A stretch of 64,000 nt of DNA from Rhodopirellula sp. SM50 (GTDB taxonomy: Bacteria; Planctomycetota; Planctomycetia; Pirellulales; Pirellulaceae): assembly GCF_002289565.1 (NCBI RefSeq), contig NZ_NTFY01000077.1, positions 20,895-84,894 on the forward strand. The letters run 5' to 3'. The notes beneath the pieces were generated by a model, which was given only the letters and a program-made list of their open reading frames with translations, was not told the DNA's origin and ran no database searches. The stretch's first letter is position 1. Each line of letters starts with the position of its first letter. Below are positions 32,077 to 41,977 of this stretch, one piece after another. Made by a program: the position numbers and the translations under genes.

Positions 32077-32496
32077 TGCTGGGAATTGCAGTTGTCGCTC
32101 TCCCTACTCGGCTTTGCTCCTTTTCGCAAGCAGCAGGACACCGAACGCCGTTTGGAATACTCCTTCGATACCTCGGTTGCATCGTCTTCACGGAGCTGGA
32201 CCTGATTGTGAAGTGCGTCGGTGCTTTGTTCGAGCTGTAAAGCGGCCGAGAGATTCGTTCCGGACACGAACAATCGCCGACATCTCGACCACCAATTTCA
32301 AAAGGGACCAATAGCGCCCATCGGTGGTCCCTTTTGAAGCGCCCCGTGACAATAGCACGAAGGGTCGTTTGCTATTGCCTCCAACTATTTCGTCGCCCAT
32401 GGGTCAATGAGTGTTGGTTTGGGACATGGCATCAAAATCGGCTTTCAGTAAGTGATGCCGTGTCCCTACGCAAAATCTCTGATTCTGGGACTGTCC
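32077..32496. other. Gap between convergent genes
   Basis: Contains the bidirectional terminator at 32299-32336. No gene supported. Confidence 0.4.
32299..32336. terminator. Bidirectional intrinsic terminator
   Basis: Stem AAAAGGGACCA/TGGTCCCTTTT with a 14-nt loop, A-rich on one side and T-rich on the other; well placed between the convergent secreted-protein and RNA-ligase genes. Confidence 0.75.
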
Positions 32497-33495
32497 CTAA
32501 TCGCCGCCTTTGGCGAGGAATCGGTTGGAAATCGTTTTAAACGAAATTCGATCGTCGCCTGAACCGTGTACCCAGACCAGCCCCTCGCGTTCGGTTTTCG
32601 GGTTCAGCGCGCTCTTGCCTTCGGCGATCGCAAGGATCTCGTCGATCGTTTCTGGCACGGCAAGCATTCCAATCGGAGGAACGATGGGCAACCCAAGCTG
32701 TTCACTGACGGCTTCCATTGCCGATTTCTCCAAGAACGCCGAAGCGTCAATGTCGTAGACGTTGAACACGAACACTGCCGGCTCCTTCAATCCATACCGA
32801 TTCTTTTGGATTCCCGGACCGACCAATTCGCCCTGCACGGCCAGCGACCGTCCCAGTGCTGTCATTCGTTCGTGAATCGAGAACGCATGAGCGACCCGCC
32901 AATGGCTGTTCGACTGGTCCTCCGCCAACTGCCAATTGCGTCCGCAAACACCGAACTCGCCGTCTTTTACGAAGGCCGTGAATGAAGTGCCGTCAATCTT
33001 CTCCGACACATAAAACGCCTTGCCACGGTAGGATGCGAAATCGCTGGCTAGGTTCTGAATTCGTTCCTCATCCGTTTTCGCGACGAAGGCAGGAAACGCT
33101 CCGACGACCTCGCCACCCAAGCAGGCGGGAATGGGTGCTTCGTACTTCACGATCCCCAACTCGTCCGTCACGTCTTCGCCGACCTGGAACGATCGCCCCA
33201 ACAGGGATGGATTCAGCAACAGCCCCTGCGAAATCTGGCCGCGCAGTTTGACCGTTCGCAGTCGAAATCCCTCGCGGTCGTCCATGGTTTTCAGCGACGA
33301 CTTGCGCAAGAACTCAAATTCGTCTCGCACCGGCAAGAACGAGTCGATTTCGCAGTAGATCACCGCATCTCCGACAGAGAATTCTCCTTTCTTTGTGACG
33401 CATTTCCAGCCATCGACAACCGCCAACTCAATCATGTCGGCCCCGTCAATCGGCCGCGTTTCGTTGACAGTCCGGATGGTTGCGAGTTTTCTCAT
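32497..33495 (-). CDS. ATP-dependent RNA ligase (DRB0094 / Rnl5-type)
   Basis: 332 residues. The nucleotidyltransferase motif I is SEKIDGTSFT with the adenylated Lys at about 166. Further nucleotidyltransferase motifs follow (FGVCGRNW as motif III-like; EGLVWVHG as motif IV, where the Glu is expected; ISFKTISNRFL with the motif V lysine). An N-terminal module of about 150 residues (MIELAVVDGWKCVTKKGEF...VGDAVIYCEIDSFLPV) precedes it, the arrangement of the Deinococcus DRB0094 clade, which seals 3'-OH/5'-PO4 RNA breaks. It probably acts in cytoplasmic RNA repair. It lies opposite in strand to Ro60 and the tRNA array, so it has its own promoter. Confidence 0.88.
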   Translation of the reverse strand: MRKLATIRTVNETRPIDGADMIELAVVDGWKCVTKKGEFSVGDAVIYCEIDSFLPVRDEFEFLRKSSLKTMDDREGFRLRTVKLRGQISQGLLLNPSLLGRSFQVGEDVTDELGIVKYEAPIPACLGGEVVGAFPAFVAKTDEERIQNLASDFASYRGKAFYVSEKIDGTSFTAFVKDGEFGVCGRNWQLAEDQSNSHWRVAHAFSIHERMTALGRSLAVQGELVGPGIQKNRYGLKEPAVFVFNVYDIDASAFLEKSAMEAVSEQLGLPIVPPIGMLAVPETIDEILAIAEGKSALNPKTEREGLVWVHGSGDDRISFKTISNRFLAKGGD

Positions 33496-33725
33496 TGCGA
33501 TTTGTCCGAGTTTTCCTGGCGATCTCTTGAACGATATTGCAGAGTAAGACTTCGGGAAAGCCCTTTAGGTTCGCTCGATCGATATTGCAATCGCCCTGCA
33601 CCAATCCGAGTGAGCGACGTGGACGGTGAATGGTGAGTCAGACGTGTGCTGCGCTAAATCCACCGCCAGAGTGTATGCTGTGGCGGCGCGACGTTTCGCT
33701 TCCGCACCTTTTTCGCGACTCGATC
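33496..33725. promoter_or_regulatory. Divergent intergenic region (RNA ligase / phosphatase)
   Basis: 230 bases between divergent starts, expected to hold two promoters. No clear operator was found. Confidence 0.35.
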
Positions 33726-34298
33726 ATGTCGAGAGGGTTCAACGCAGTGTCATTTACGGGACCGTCAAAGCCATCGGTTGCGAGAGCCTACTGGGTGGTT
33801 GAATCGAAGCTCCTCGCTGGTGCGTATCCGGGCGCGGCCGATCCGGCGGCGCATCGTCATCGAGTGGAACAGCTATGGAAGCTTGGGATACGCACCTTTA
33901 TCAACCTGGTCGAAGAAGACGAAACGAACAATTACGGCCAGCCGTTCCTCCGGTACGACGGCCTGCTCCGTGAGCTTGCGTCGGCTGCCGGAGATTTTGT
34001 AACCCATCTGCGTTTTCCGATCGAAGATTTGGGCGTGCCCTCGGCGGACCGAATGAGATGCATTTTGGACGCCGTCGATCTGTCGCTTGCAGCGGACCGG
34101 CCGGTCTTCATTCATTGTTTCGGCGGAGTCGGCAGGACCGGCATCTCAGTTTGCTGTTGGCTCATCCGACGCGGACACGTCGAACCGAACCAAGCCATCG
34201 AAATGCTCAAGACCCTCCGTGAAGCCGACGAAACAACCTGTCATCGACCGGCACCGGAAAATAGTCGTCAGTGCCAATTCGTCGAAAGCTGGCGCTGA
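33726..34298 (+). CDS. Dual-specificity / tyrosine phosphatase-like protein
   Basis: 190 residues from ATG 33726 (MSRGFNAVSF); a longer start at 33630 is possible. The P-loop HCFGGVGRTG has the full HCx5R(S/T)G signature with nucleophilic Cys, and VEEDETNNYG with HLRFPIEDLGVPS forms the general-acid loop region (Asp). The family removes phosphate from proteins or from RNA 5' ends (the RNA triphosphatase branch shares this fold). Next to an RNA ligase, an RNA 5'-end-processing role is conceivable but unproven. Confidence 0.8.
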   Translation: MSRGFNAVSFTGPSKPSVARAYWVVESKLLAGAYPGAADPAAHRHRVEQLWKLGIRTFINLVEEDETNNYGQPFLRYDGLLRELASAAGDFVTHLRFPIEDLGVPSADRMRCILDAVDLSLAADRPVFIHCFGGVGRTGISVCCWLIRRGHVEPNQAIEMLKTLREADETTCHRPAPENSRQCQFVESWR

Positions 34299-34420
34299 GC
34301 CTGACGCCAAAAAGCTCGATAGCACGACATTGACACGGGACCTCGCGGCGTCATGCGGGCCTGACGAGAACGCGATTTCTCAGGCAGGTCCCGGATCGGA
34401 CAGCAAACGAAAATGCGCCG

Positions 34421-34947
<527 letters not shown>

Positions 34948-34969
34948 GCCAAATAGGCGAATAGAACTA

Positions 34970-35005
34970 AAACGCCCGTTGGGGAGCAATCTTCGACGGG
35001 CGTTC
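34970..35005 (+). terminator. Terminator after the Ro60 remnant
   Basis: Stem AACGCCCGT/ACGGGCGTT with following T-rich bases, homologous in position and sequence to the terminator at 30953. Confidence 0.65.
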
Positions 35006-35060
35006 TCTTAACCCGTCCATAATTGACAATAGGGCATACCACTCGCAAACGTGGAAGACA

Positions 35061-37139
35061 TTACGCAGATCCGTTGCTGTTGTTGACTTGGTAGAAATAA
35101 GTGTTGCCTTGTTTCTTGAACGGCAGCTTTCCAGCATCACGCATGTGAGCGAGTTCACAGGACGTTAACTTAAGTCTTTTGCGAACTTCATCGCTACGAA
35201 CCCACTCCTCGCCCAATGAATGCGACAGTCGTGGGACAACTTCTTTCTGCCAATAGCTCGCGCTGCCGATGCGAGATTTATCGACGCCATCGAGCGACAT
35301 CCACGCGACTGAGCGTTTCCGGCTTTCGGCAATGCTAAAGCCATTGTAGTCCTCAGCGACGAACAACCATTTGTGGTGGTAGATGTATGGATCCAAGAGG
35401 GCAGCGCGTAGCTTGATCGTGCCGTCGGATTTGACTACCGCGTAATCGCCTGCAGATGGCTCCTCAGCCGTGTCAAAGTCGGGGCAGTGTATGAAGCTGA
35501 AGTTGCCGTTCATCTCATTGTGTTTAACGACTGTGTAGTCAAACCCGCGCGGCAGCTTTGCCTTTGCTGCGGCCAGCGCTTTACCGAGTACTTCTTCGTA
35601 TTCCCGGTGGACGTACACCGCTCCGCCAATACGCTTGCCTACGCCGTGCTTTGGGCATCTCTTGGGCAGAGAAACCTCCAGCTTTGACCGCTTGTGTGAT
35701 GACTTAAGCAGCCGATGCCCGCGATGCTCGAAGCCAAGCATTTGGAGGTTCCCCTCCCAAACAGCACGCGTGAGAAAGTCTTCGCCTTCGTGCAGCAGGC
35801 CGTGCTTGAACTCCTGCTTCGTCAGCCGCTCAAACTTGGCTCTCCGCTCATCCTCCACGTCGAGCATTTGGTCTTTTCGGTCCAGCAGCGGCGGATTGGT
35901 TCGACTCTCTGTTTCGTAAAAGCCGACCCGTAGCGTTCGCAGCCAGACTTTTGTCGTTTCGGTCGTGATCGGATGCGGCTCCGACTCAAAGTCTGGACAT
36001 GCGAGGTAGGACACCTTGCCGGAGAAACGATGGAGTTTGATGAGATTCGCGTCCTCAACGCTTCCGATGTAGGCACGGGCGCATCCCTCGTAGATCCGCA
36101 ACAATGGTTCGAGCTGATCTCGAACGCTCTCGTGAATCCAAAGCGAACTTGGGCACAGTCGTCCAATTGTGGATCGTTTGCATGCGGCGTCGATTTCGTC
36201 GGGATCACCGGCAAGAAACATCAGCTGATCTGCTTGCTCACATGCGTTCTTGTAACTGTTGTAAAACGCTTTCACGTCCCGCTGGAACTTCCGCGACAAG
36301 TCGGAAAACTTTGGGCGTTTACCAAAATTTGCGAGCGCCAAGTAGACGAGCAAATCTTCACTTCGTTGCTTGCGAACGATTTCCCAGTCATCCTCGGACG
36401 TGACTCGCCGAATCAACGCGAAGGCCCGCTTCAGAGAACCGAACACCGCAATGACCGGGTCCGCGTCGGCAAACTCATCTGACTCGGGCAACCGGCCAAG
36501 TTCTGTGATCGCCTCAATCAACGAATCCAATATTTCTCGATGCTCCTCATACCTAACTTCGGCGATGCGTTTTCGTGGTGCTGCGATTCGTCGTCGATAC
36601 TTCGACGCCAAGTATGCCGACTTCAGCTCCTCGTCGCGGAAGATGTAGTAAACGCCCGGCGCTGCCGGAAAACACTCCTGGCCTAGCGTTTCCTCTAAGT
36701 ACTGACGCAATTCCGCTTGCGTGAAAAACTTCTGAAACGTACCAATCCTTGTCAGAACGCCATCGCCGTATTCAACGTCACCACCACTCTGGTCGCTGAC
36801 GATGATACGGGCCGCGACGCATAGCACCTGCTCCGACAGCAGCCACGCTTCTTTCAGTGTTTCAAGTCGTTCATTCACGTCTTCTATTACATTCAGCACG
36901 AACCCCAGATTGACTACTGGCGACGCCAATTTTGGAGCGTTCGGACGAAATGCCGGATCAAAACCGTGGCACTCGATTCCGTCCGCTTGTAGCCCAGCCA
37001 AATCATCGCCGTGCCCACACCCGTAGTCGAACATCGCCCGATTCTCGGTAACCAACTGGTCTCGCAACAAACACTTCACCGGCAAGGAATGCTCATGGCG
37101 ACGGATTGCGGCTTTGTCACGACGTATTGAGCTAGGCAT
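35061..37139 (-). CDS. DNA phosphorothioation-associated putative methyltransferase
   Basis: 692 residues from ATG 37139 (MPSSIRRDKAAIRRHEHSLP). Residues 37-46 are the SAM motif FDYGCGHGDD, followed by GIECHGFDPAFRPN and VVNLGFVLNVIEDVNERLETLKEAW, which is the signature of the Dnd-associated methyltransferase family (TIGR04096 as I recall it). The long C-terminal part has no recognised motif. The start used is 26 codons inside a longer frame that opens at 37217. It is oriented away from the rest of the Dnd block and divergent from the sigma-like gene, with about 180 bases between starts. Whether it modifies DNA or something else is unknown. Confidence 0.85.
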   Translation of the reverse strand: MPSSIRRDKAAIRRHEHSLPVKCLLRDQLVTENRAMFDYGCGHGDDLAGLQADGIECHGFDPAFRPNAPKLASPVVNLGFVLNVIEDVNERLETLKEAWLLSEQVLCVAARIIVSDQSGGDVEYGDGVLTRIGTFQKFFTQAELRQYLEETLGQECFPAAPGVYYIFRDEELKSAYLASKYRRRIAAPRKRIAEVRYEEHREILDSLIEAITELGRLPESDEFADADPVIAVFGSLKRAFALIRRVTSEDDWEIVRKQRSEDLLVYLALANFGKRPKFSDLSRKFQRDVKAFYNSYKNACEQADQLMFLAGDPDEIDAACKRSTIGRLCPSSLWIHESVRDQLEPLLRIYEGCARAYIGSVEDANLIKLHRFSGKVSYLACPDFESEPHPITTETTKVWLRTLRVGFYETESRTNPPLLDRKDQMLDVEDERRAKFERLTKQEFKHGLLHEGEDFLTRAVWEGNLQMLGFEHRGHRLLKSSHKRSKLEVSLPKRCPKHGVGKRIGGAVYVHREYEEVLGKALAAAKAKLPRGFDYTVVKHNEMNGNFSFIHCPDFDTAEEPSAGDYAVVKSDGTIKLRAALLDPYIYHHKWLFVAEDYNGFSIAESRKRSVAWMSLDGVDKSRIGSASYWQKEVVPRLSHSLGEEWVRSDEVRKRLKLTSCELAHMRDAGKLPFKKQGNTYFYQVNNSNGSA

Positions 37140-37316
37140 TGGATTCGCGAAAACTCGAATGGAGAAGTCAGTTCTCGTCAGCTTGTTCGGACAACTTTGA
37201 TAGATCATACTGTGCACCGGGCCACTTCTTTAGTTCAGCCGGCACCGTTACGGGCGATCTGAGAGCCCGAACTAGACGGGACACCGCGTTACCTCCATTA
37301 AATCTATTCTCGCGAT

Positions 37317-39629
37317 ATGCTCAGTCCCGCTACACGATACGAGAATGCCAGGAACGCATTTTTGGAATCGAAGGGCCATTGGCTCGCGGCAGAACCGCTT
37401 GAGCGATGGAGTCTTCCTTCAGATCGCCACTTGCCGTCCGCTTTGATTGTACTACCACTGAGGGAGGTATTGGAGAAGCCATACTACGCGTTGCTGCAGA
37501 CAAAAGGCGTAGGCGAATCGAAACTCGAAAAGTTGATCGTCCTGATTGAGCGTGCGTTGAAGGAGTTGGTCCAAAGCGATGACGCATCAGTTGTTAACAC
37601 CGCCGGAAGCGAATCCGTGCTTCCAGATCCCGGTGTCGCCCACCGGCCCGCTAACTCAATCCCCGACGCAGAGAACGTTTCACTTACTGAACTGACTCCA
37701 TCCGTCTGGCACCATATCTGTCTATGCATCAAGCGTCACTCATTGCAAAACTACCCGCTGGGCCGTTTTTCCGAGACGCTTGACGAGCTACCGCGGGGAC
37801 TTTGGAGTTGCCCGCTTTCAGATTTTGTCGATCACTCGATAGGTGAACTCAAGCAACTCAAAGGTTATGGCGAACAACGTATTGCAAGTGTACTGAAGGT
37901 TCTGGCCACGACTGCAAGGCTGGTGGAAGAATGTCCGGATGGCACACATTTAGGGATAAAGGTTTTCCCCGCTCGTATTGAACGAATCTCGTCCTGGATT
38001 AATCGCGTCCTGCACGATGATTTCCTGCCGGATTATTCTTCACTTTGTCAGCATTTCGTTTTACCGCTGCTTCGCCAGCTCGAATGCGATCTCGGTTCTC
38101 AACCGGCCGAGATGATCGAACGGCGACTGGGAGTCGAAAGTGAACCGGAGACGCTACAACAAATCGCCGAATCATTTGACTTGACGCGCGAACGCATCCG
38201 CCAGCTGACGCTTCGCGCGCCAGAAGTCATGGAAGTCCGCTGGCCCGAGGGCAAACACCTTCTCGATGATTTTTTCGAGAAGTTCCGTTCATCAGGTGAT
38301 GCCGTGAGGCATGTCGAACTCATCCGCAGGACGCTGGATTTGCTCTTCGACGTGGAAGCCCGTAGCGGCGTGTCGCGAGATGAAGTCATTCAAGCTTGGG
38401 ATACCGCAGGACGATACAAAGAAACGCCAATGTCCGAAAATGAGATATTGGTTTGGCTCGCCGGTAGCTTTCCCGAACTCGTTCCGTCGGCAGGCCTAAA
38501 GTGGATTGCCAGCGAGTCTTTATCGGTTGAGTACGAAGGACGACGACTCTACTTCTCAAACGACGAATTAGACGGTTTTCTGCACCGCCTGTACGACACT
38601 GGCTGCGCGACCAACGTGAATGACCTCGTTGATGCTGACGAGCGCGAACAGCGGAACCTTCGTATGAAGCTGCAGCGAGACCTACGTTTTTCCGAAGATG
38701 AAGATCACTGTTTCTTGCCCACAGAGTTTTACGGATTCACGCGAGATTCCGTCGGCTGGCACGTCAGCCTTGAATCAGAAACGCCGGGCAAGCGACCCAA
38801 GCGAAGCTTCATTTCCGTCGATTGTATTGTTGCTGCGGCATTAGGCGGTCTATTGAAGGCTGGAATTGTGGATGTCACGGTGTGGGGCTTCCATCGTTTC
38901 GTCAATGAGCAGCTTAAAGGCCTCTACGAGGCCCGACTACCCGATTCGATTAACGCCTTTATCTTAGGCGATATGGTTGTTCGGCAATCCGGCAAAAGGA
39001 TTTGCGCGATGCGGCGTCGCCGCTTGCGGTGGGACACCAACGAAAATGCCACCATGATCGCGAAAGGCAAACGCGGCTGGGTCGGTTTCGTCGTCAAACA
39101 ACTCGGAATGCCAATCATCATTGACGAGCTGAGTGGAATGTTGAATGAGCACTACCAAGACTATGACGCTTATGTCATCGACCAATTAAACCTGGATGCC
39201 GAGGAAGAAGGTGAAACAGACTTTGGCGTTTCCATGCAAACGGGAATTGCCCACAAACTGCCGACCGTTCTCGTTCCAGACGGGTGGTCGCTCGATAAAA
39301 GAGTTGACAATGTATCACCAGGTGTTCGTCTTTCCGTCGCACGTGCAATCTCTTTGCTTCACGAAGGCCGCATCTCAATTAGTGACCTAGCACACCTCCC
39401 TTGGTTCGTCGAACTGGTTGAGCGAAATTCTTACGGAGAAAACTTTCAGGCTCCGAGAAAAAACGGTCTTGTTCAAAAACATATGACTGAACAGTTATCA
39501 CTATCGCTTGATGATTACGGACGCGAACGTCCAGATGAAACCAAAATCGAGTCAACTGTCGCGATAAATAACACAGCGTTGCCAGAACCGCAGAAGAACG
39601 TTGATGACCTGCTGCAGAGGTTTCTGTGA
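37317..39629 (+). CDS. Large protein with RNA-polymerase-alpha-CTD-like and sigma-region-4-like helices
   Basis: 770 residues. Residues 50-90 (ALLQTKGVGESKLEKLIVLIERAL) and 165-205 (PLSDFVDHSIGELKQLKGYGEQRIASVLKVL) are helix-hairpin-helix segments like the RNA polymerase alpha C-terminal domain. Residues near 275-300 (TLQQIAESFDLTRERIRQLTLRAP) match the DNA-binding helix of sigma-70 region 4. The C-terminal 500 residues are unrecognised. It overlaps the next gene by four bases and so belongs to the Dnd accessory operon. A DNA-recognition or transcription-linked role in phosphorothioate sensing is possible but speculative. Confidence 0.7.
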   Translation: MLSPATRYENARNAFLESKGHWLAAEPLERWSLPSDRHLPSALIVLPLREVLEKPYYALLQTKGVGESKLEKLIVLIERALKELVQSDDASVVNTAGSESVLPDPGVAHRPANSIPDAENVSLTELTPSVWHHICLCIKRHSLQNYPLGRFSETLDELPRGLWSCPLSDFVDHSIGELKQLKGYGEQRIASVLKVLATTARLVEECPDGTHLGIKVFPARIERISSWINRVLHDDFLPDYSSLCQHFVLPLLRQLECDLGSQPAEMIERRLGVESEPETLQQIAESFDLTRERIRQLTLRAPEVMEVRWPEGKHLLDDFFEKFRSSGDAVRHVELIRRTLDLLFDVEARSGVSRDEVIQAWDTAGRYKETPMSENEILVWLAGSFPELVPSAGLKWIASESLSVEYEGRRLYFSNDELDGFLHRLYDTGCATNVNDLVDADEREQRNLRMKLQRDLRFSEDEDHCFLPTEFYGFTRDSVGWHVSLESETPGKRPKRSFISVDCIVAAALGGLLKAGIVDVTVWGFHRFVNEQLKGLYEARLPDSINAFILGDMVVRQSGKRICAMRRRRLRWDTNENATMIAKGKRGWVGFVVKQLGMPIIIDELSGMLNEHYQDYDAYVIDQLNLDAEEEGETDFGVSMQTGIAHKLPTVLVPDGWSLDKRVDNVSPGVRLSVARAISLLHEGRISISDLAHLPWFVELVERNSYGENFQAPRKNGLVQKHMTEQLSLSLDDYGRERPDETKIESTVAINNTALPEPQKNVDDLLQRFL

Positions 39630-41782
39630 ATGCCAAGACTTTATCGAGTTTTTCTATCGATCGACCATCGACGGACCTGGTGCGGGGTACCGATGGCAGG
39701 CTCCTGCACGCGATCCTACCTGCGTTTTTGCCCCTTGCGACGAGATATCGGCGCGCAGTTGGATATTTTTCCAGTTCCGTCTTTGACGCCGCGTCGCGGT
39801 CATTCAGCCAGTTCTTTCGCGGCGATGGGCAAATGGAAATTATTTGCTCCCCGGTTTTCAGCGAATCAGACCTTCAGACGTTGTACCAATCGCTTTACGA
39901 ACAGAAGAGGTTCAAAATCGCGGAGTTGGCAACCAGCGTTGATTGGAACAAGAAACGCATACGCCACCACGCACTCGCTTGGGCGATCTATCACAATCGC
40001 TTGGCAATTCGGATCGCAGTGTTTGACGATGATCGCATCGGAAGCGTCTATCACGAAAAAATTGGGCTTCTTGACCTTCGCGATGGGCGATCAATCGGCA
40101 TGGAGGGCAGCGCTAACGAGTCTGCGAACGCCTACAAGTACAACTTTGAACGAATACTTGTTCACGAAGGTCATCCGGGAAGTCCACACCGTTGGGTCGA
40201 TGCGATACGCGAAGATTTTGAACGACTTTGGAACAACCGAACGCCAGGGATCAAAATCATTTCGCTACATAAGGCGTTTGTCGATGGTTTGTTGCAGACT
40301 CGCTCGAACGATGACGCCAGATTCGCTTCTGCGATCCAATCGGAGCAGCGTCGCACAATGACCGCACCCGTTGAAATTCTGAAACGCCCGCCTCGTCTTC
40401 AATTGCGTGACTATCAGCAACGCGCGATGGACGCTTGGTTCGCTGCAGGCGGACGGGGCATCTATTCGATGGCCACAGGAAGTGGCAAAACAATCACGGC
40501 GTTGGCGACGTTAGAATCACTCTATCGCCGCGTCGGTCCGCCGTTGGTCATCATCATCGTCGCACCTTATTTGAATTTAGTTGATCAGTGGATTGAAGAA
40601 GCACACCAATTTGGTTTGTCACCTATTAATTGCTCCGGCTCCAGCTCCGACTGGACTTCTCTCGTCGAATCCGCGATCTATCTGAACCAAACGAAGCAGC
40701 GCCCCATCCTCAGTGTAGTCACCACCAACACCACTTTTTCGCTGGAGCCGTTTCAGCGAATTTTGTCCCGCTTAAAGGTGCGAACGGTATTGATCGGCGA
40801 CGAAGTTCATAATTTGGGCGCACGCCACCTCAGTCGAAAGCTTCCGGAAAAAGTAAGTTTGCGTTTGGGGCTTTCTGCTACGCCCCAACGTTGGATGGAC
40901 GAAGAAGGAACCCAAGCCGTCCAAGAGTATTTTGGCGAGACGGTCATTGACTTTGGCTTGAAAGAAGCATTGACTGGTCCGAACGCCGCATTGTGTCCTT
41001 ACACCTATCATCCGATCTTGGTTAGCCTCGACGATTGCGAAACTGAAGAGTACATGGCAATTACCAAGCAGCTTGCCCGATGCATGATTTCTCCTAACAG
41101 CGAAAACCTAAGCGACCTGACATTGGCGCTACTTCTGAAGCGGTCGCGAGTGGTGGCCAGTGCCAAAGGTAAGCTGGCCGCTTTAGCGAGAGTTTTCGAG
41201 CCGTACCGCGATACGCGATACAATTTGATCTATTGCGGCGACGGCCGCGTTGAGATTGATGCGGCGAGTCCCGGCATCAGCCGGGGAGTGCCTGAAACAA
41301 AGATTATGCGTCAAGTCGACGCGGTGACTCGATTGCTTGGCCACGATTTTCAAATGAATGTTGCGAAATACACGGCGGAAACGGACCAGGAACAGCGACG
41401 TGTTATCCTCAATGATTTTGAGCGTGGCGACAAACAAGCCTTGGTCGCGATTCGCTGTTTGGATGAGGGTATTGACATCCCTAAGGTACGGCGTGCGTTT
41501 ATCCTGGCTAGCAGCACCAACCCTCGTCAGTTCATCCAGCGCCGTGGTCGTGTACTCCGTCGCGCCGAAGGCAAAGAAAAAGCTGAAATCTACGACTTCG
41601 TCGTTGTGCCGCCCTTAGACCAAGTCATCCCTGGAACTCCCGAATTCAAAACCCTGCGAAACCTCGTTGATCGAGAAATGCAGCGAGTGGTAGAGTTCGC
41701 CAAACTTGCAATTAATGGGCCTCAGGCGATCGGGGAGTTGCGACCGCTCCTCGAGAAACTGAGGCTACTTCACCTTCTTTAG
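39626..41782 (+). CDS. PLD-helicase, Dnd system restriction enzyme type
   Basis: 718 residues. The N-terminal PLD-like nuclease domain has YHEKIGLLDLRDG and GSANESANAYKYNFE (the HxK and GSxN elements). The C-terminal SF2 helicase has Walker A MATGSGKTITAL (about residue 286), the DEVH box (LIGDEVHNLGA), SATPQRW, and motif VI FIQRRGRVLRR. This architecture is the DNA phosphorothioation system restriction enzyme (TIGR04095 by recollection). It would translocate on and cut DNA lacking the phosphorothioate mark. It overlaps the upstream gene by ATGA and leads into the SMC-like gene. Confidence 0.88.
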   Translation: MNAKTLSSFSIDRPSTDLVRGTDGRLLHAILPAFLPLATRYRRAVGYFSSSVFDAASRSFSQFFRGDGQMEIICSPVFSESDLQTLYQSLYEQKRFKIAELATSVDWNKKRIRHHALAWAIYHNRLAIRIAVFDDDRIGSVYHEKIGLLDLRDGRSIGMEGSANESANAYKYNFERILVHEGHPGSPHRWVDAIREDFERLWNNRTPGIKIISLHKAFVDGLLQTRSNDDARFASAIQSEQRRTMTAPVEILKRPPRLQLRDYQQRAMDAWFAAGGRGIYSMATGSGKTITALATLESLYRRVGPPLVIIIVAPYLNLVDQWIEEAHQFGLSPINCSGSSSDWTSLVESAIYLNQTKQRPILSVVTTNTTFSLEPFQRILSRLKVRTVLIGDEVHNLGARHLSRKLPEKVSLRLGLSATPQRWMDEEGTQAVQEYFGETVIDFGLKEALTGPNAALCPYTYHPILVSLDDCETEEYMAITKQLARCMISPNSENLSDLTLALLLKRSRVVASAKGKLAALARVFEPYRDTRYNLIYCGDGRVEIDAASPGISRGVPETKIMRQVDAVTRLLGHDFQMNVAKYTAETDQEQRRVILNDFERGDKQALVAIRCLDEGIDIPKVRRAFILASSTNPRQFIQRRGRVLRRAEGKEKAEIYDFVVVPPLDQVIPGTPEFKTLRNLVDREMQRVVEFAKLAINGPQAIGELRPLLEKLRLLHLL

Positions 41783-41791
41783 GAAAACGCA

Positions 41792-41977
41792 ATGAATACT
41801 TGGGAAGATGTCAAGCGGAAGAAAGCTGAAATGCGAACAGCAGCGGTTTCAACGCTAACAGAAAACGAAAAGTCAATTTTGATGAAAGTGCTTGAACTCG
41901 AGTGGGAAAATCGGCACTTAAAAACACCTGACATCCGTCGTCCGCTACGGACATATATTGCACAGGAAATCCAATGA
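41792..41977 (+). CDS. Small Dnd-operon protein
   Basis: 61 residues, helical and highly charged (MNTWEDVKRKKAEMRTAAVS...LELEWENRHLKTPDIR). The start is 10 bases after the PLD-helicase and it overlaps the next ATG by four bases, so it is a real member of the operon. No family recognised; an adaptor or subunit is likely. Confidence 0.6.
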   Translation: MNTWEDVKRKKAEMRTAAVSTLTENEKSILMKVLELEWENRHLKTPDIRRPLRTYIAQEIQ

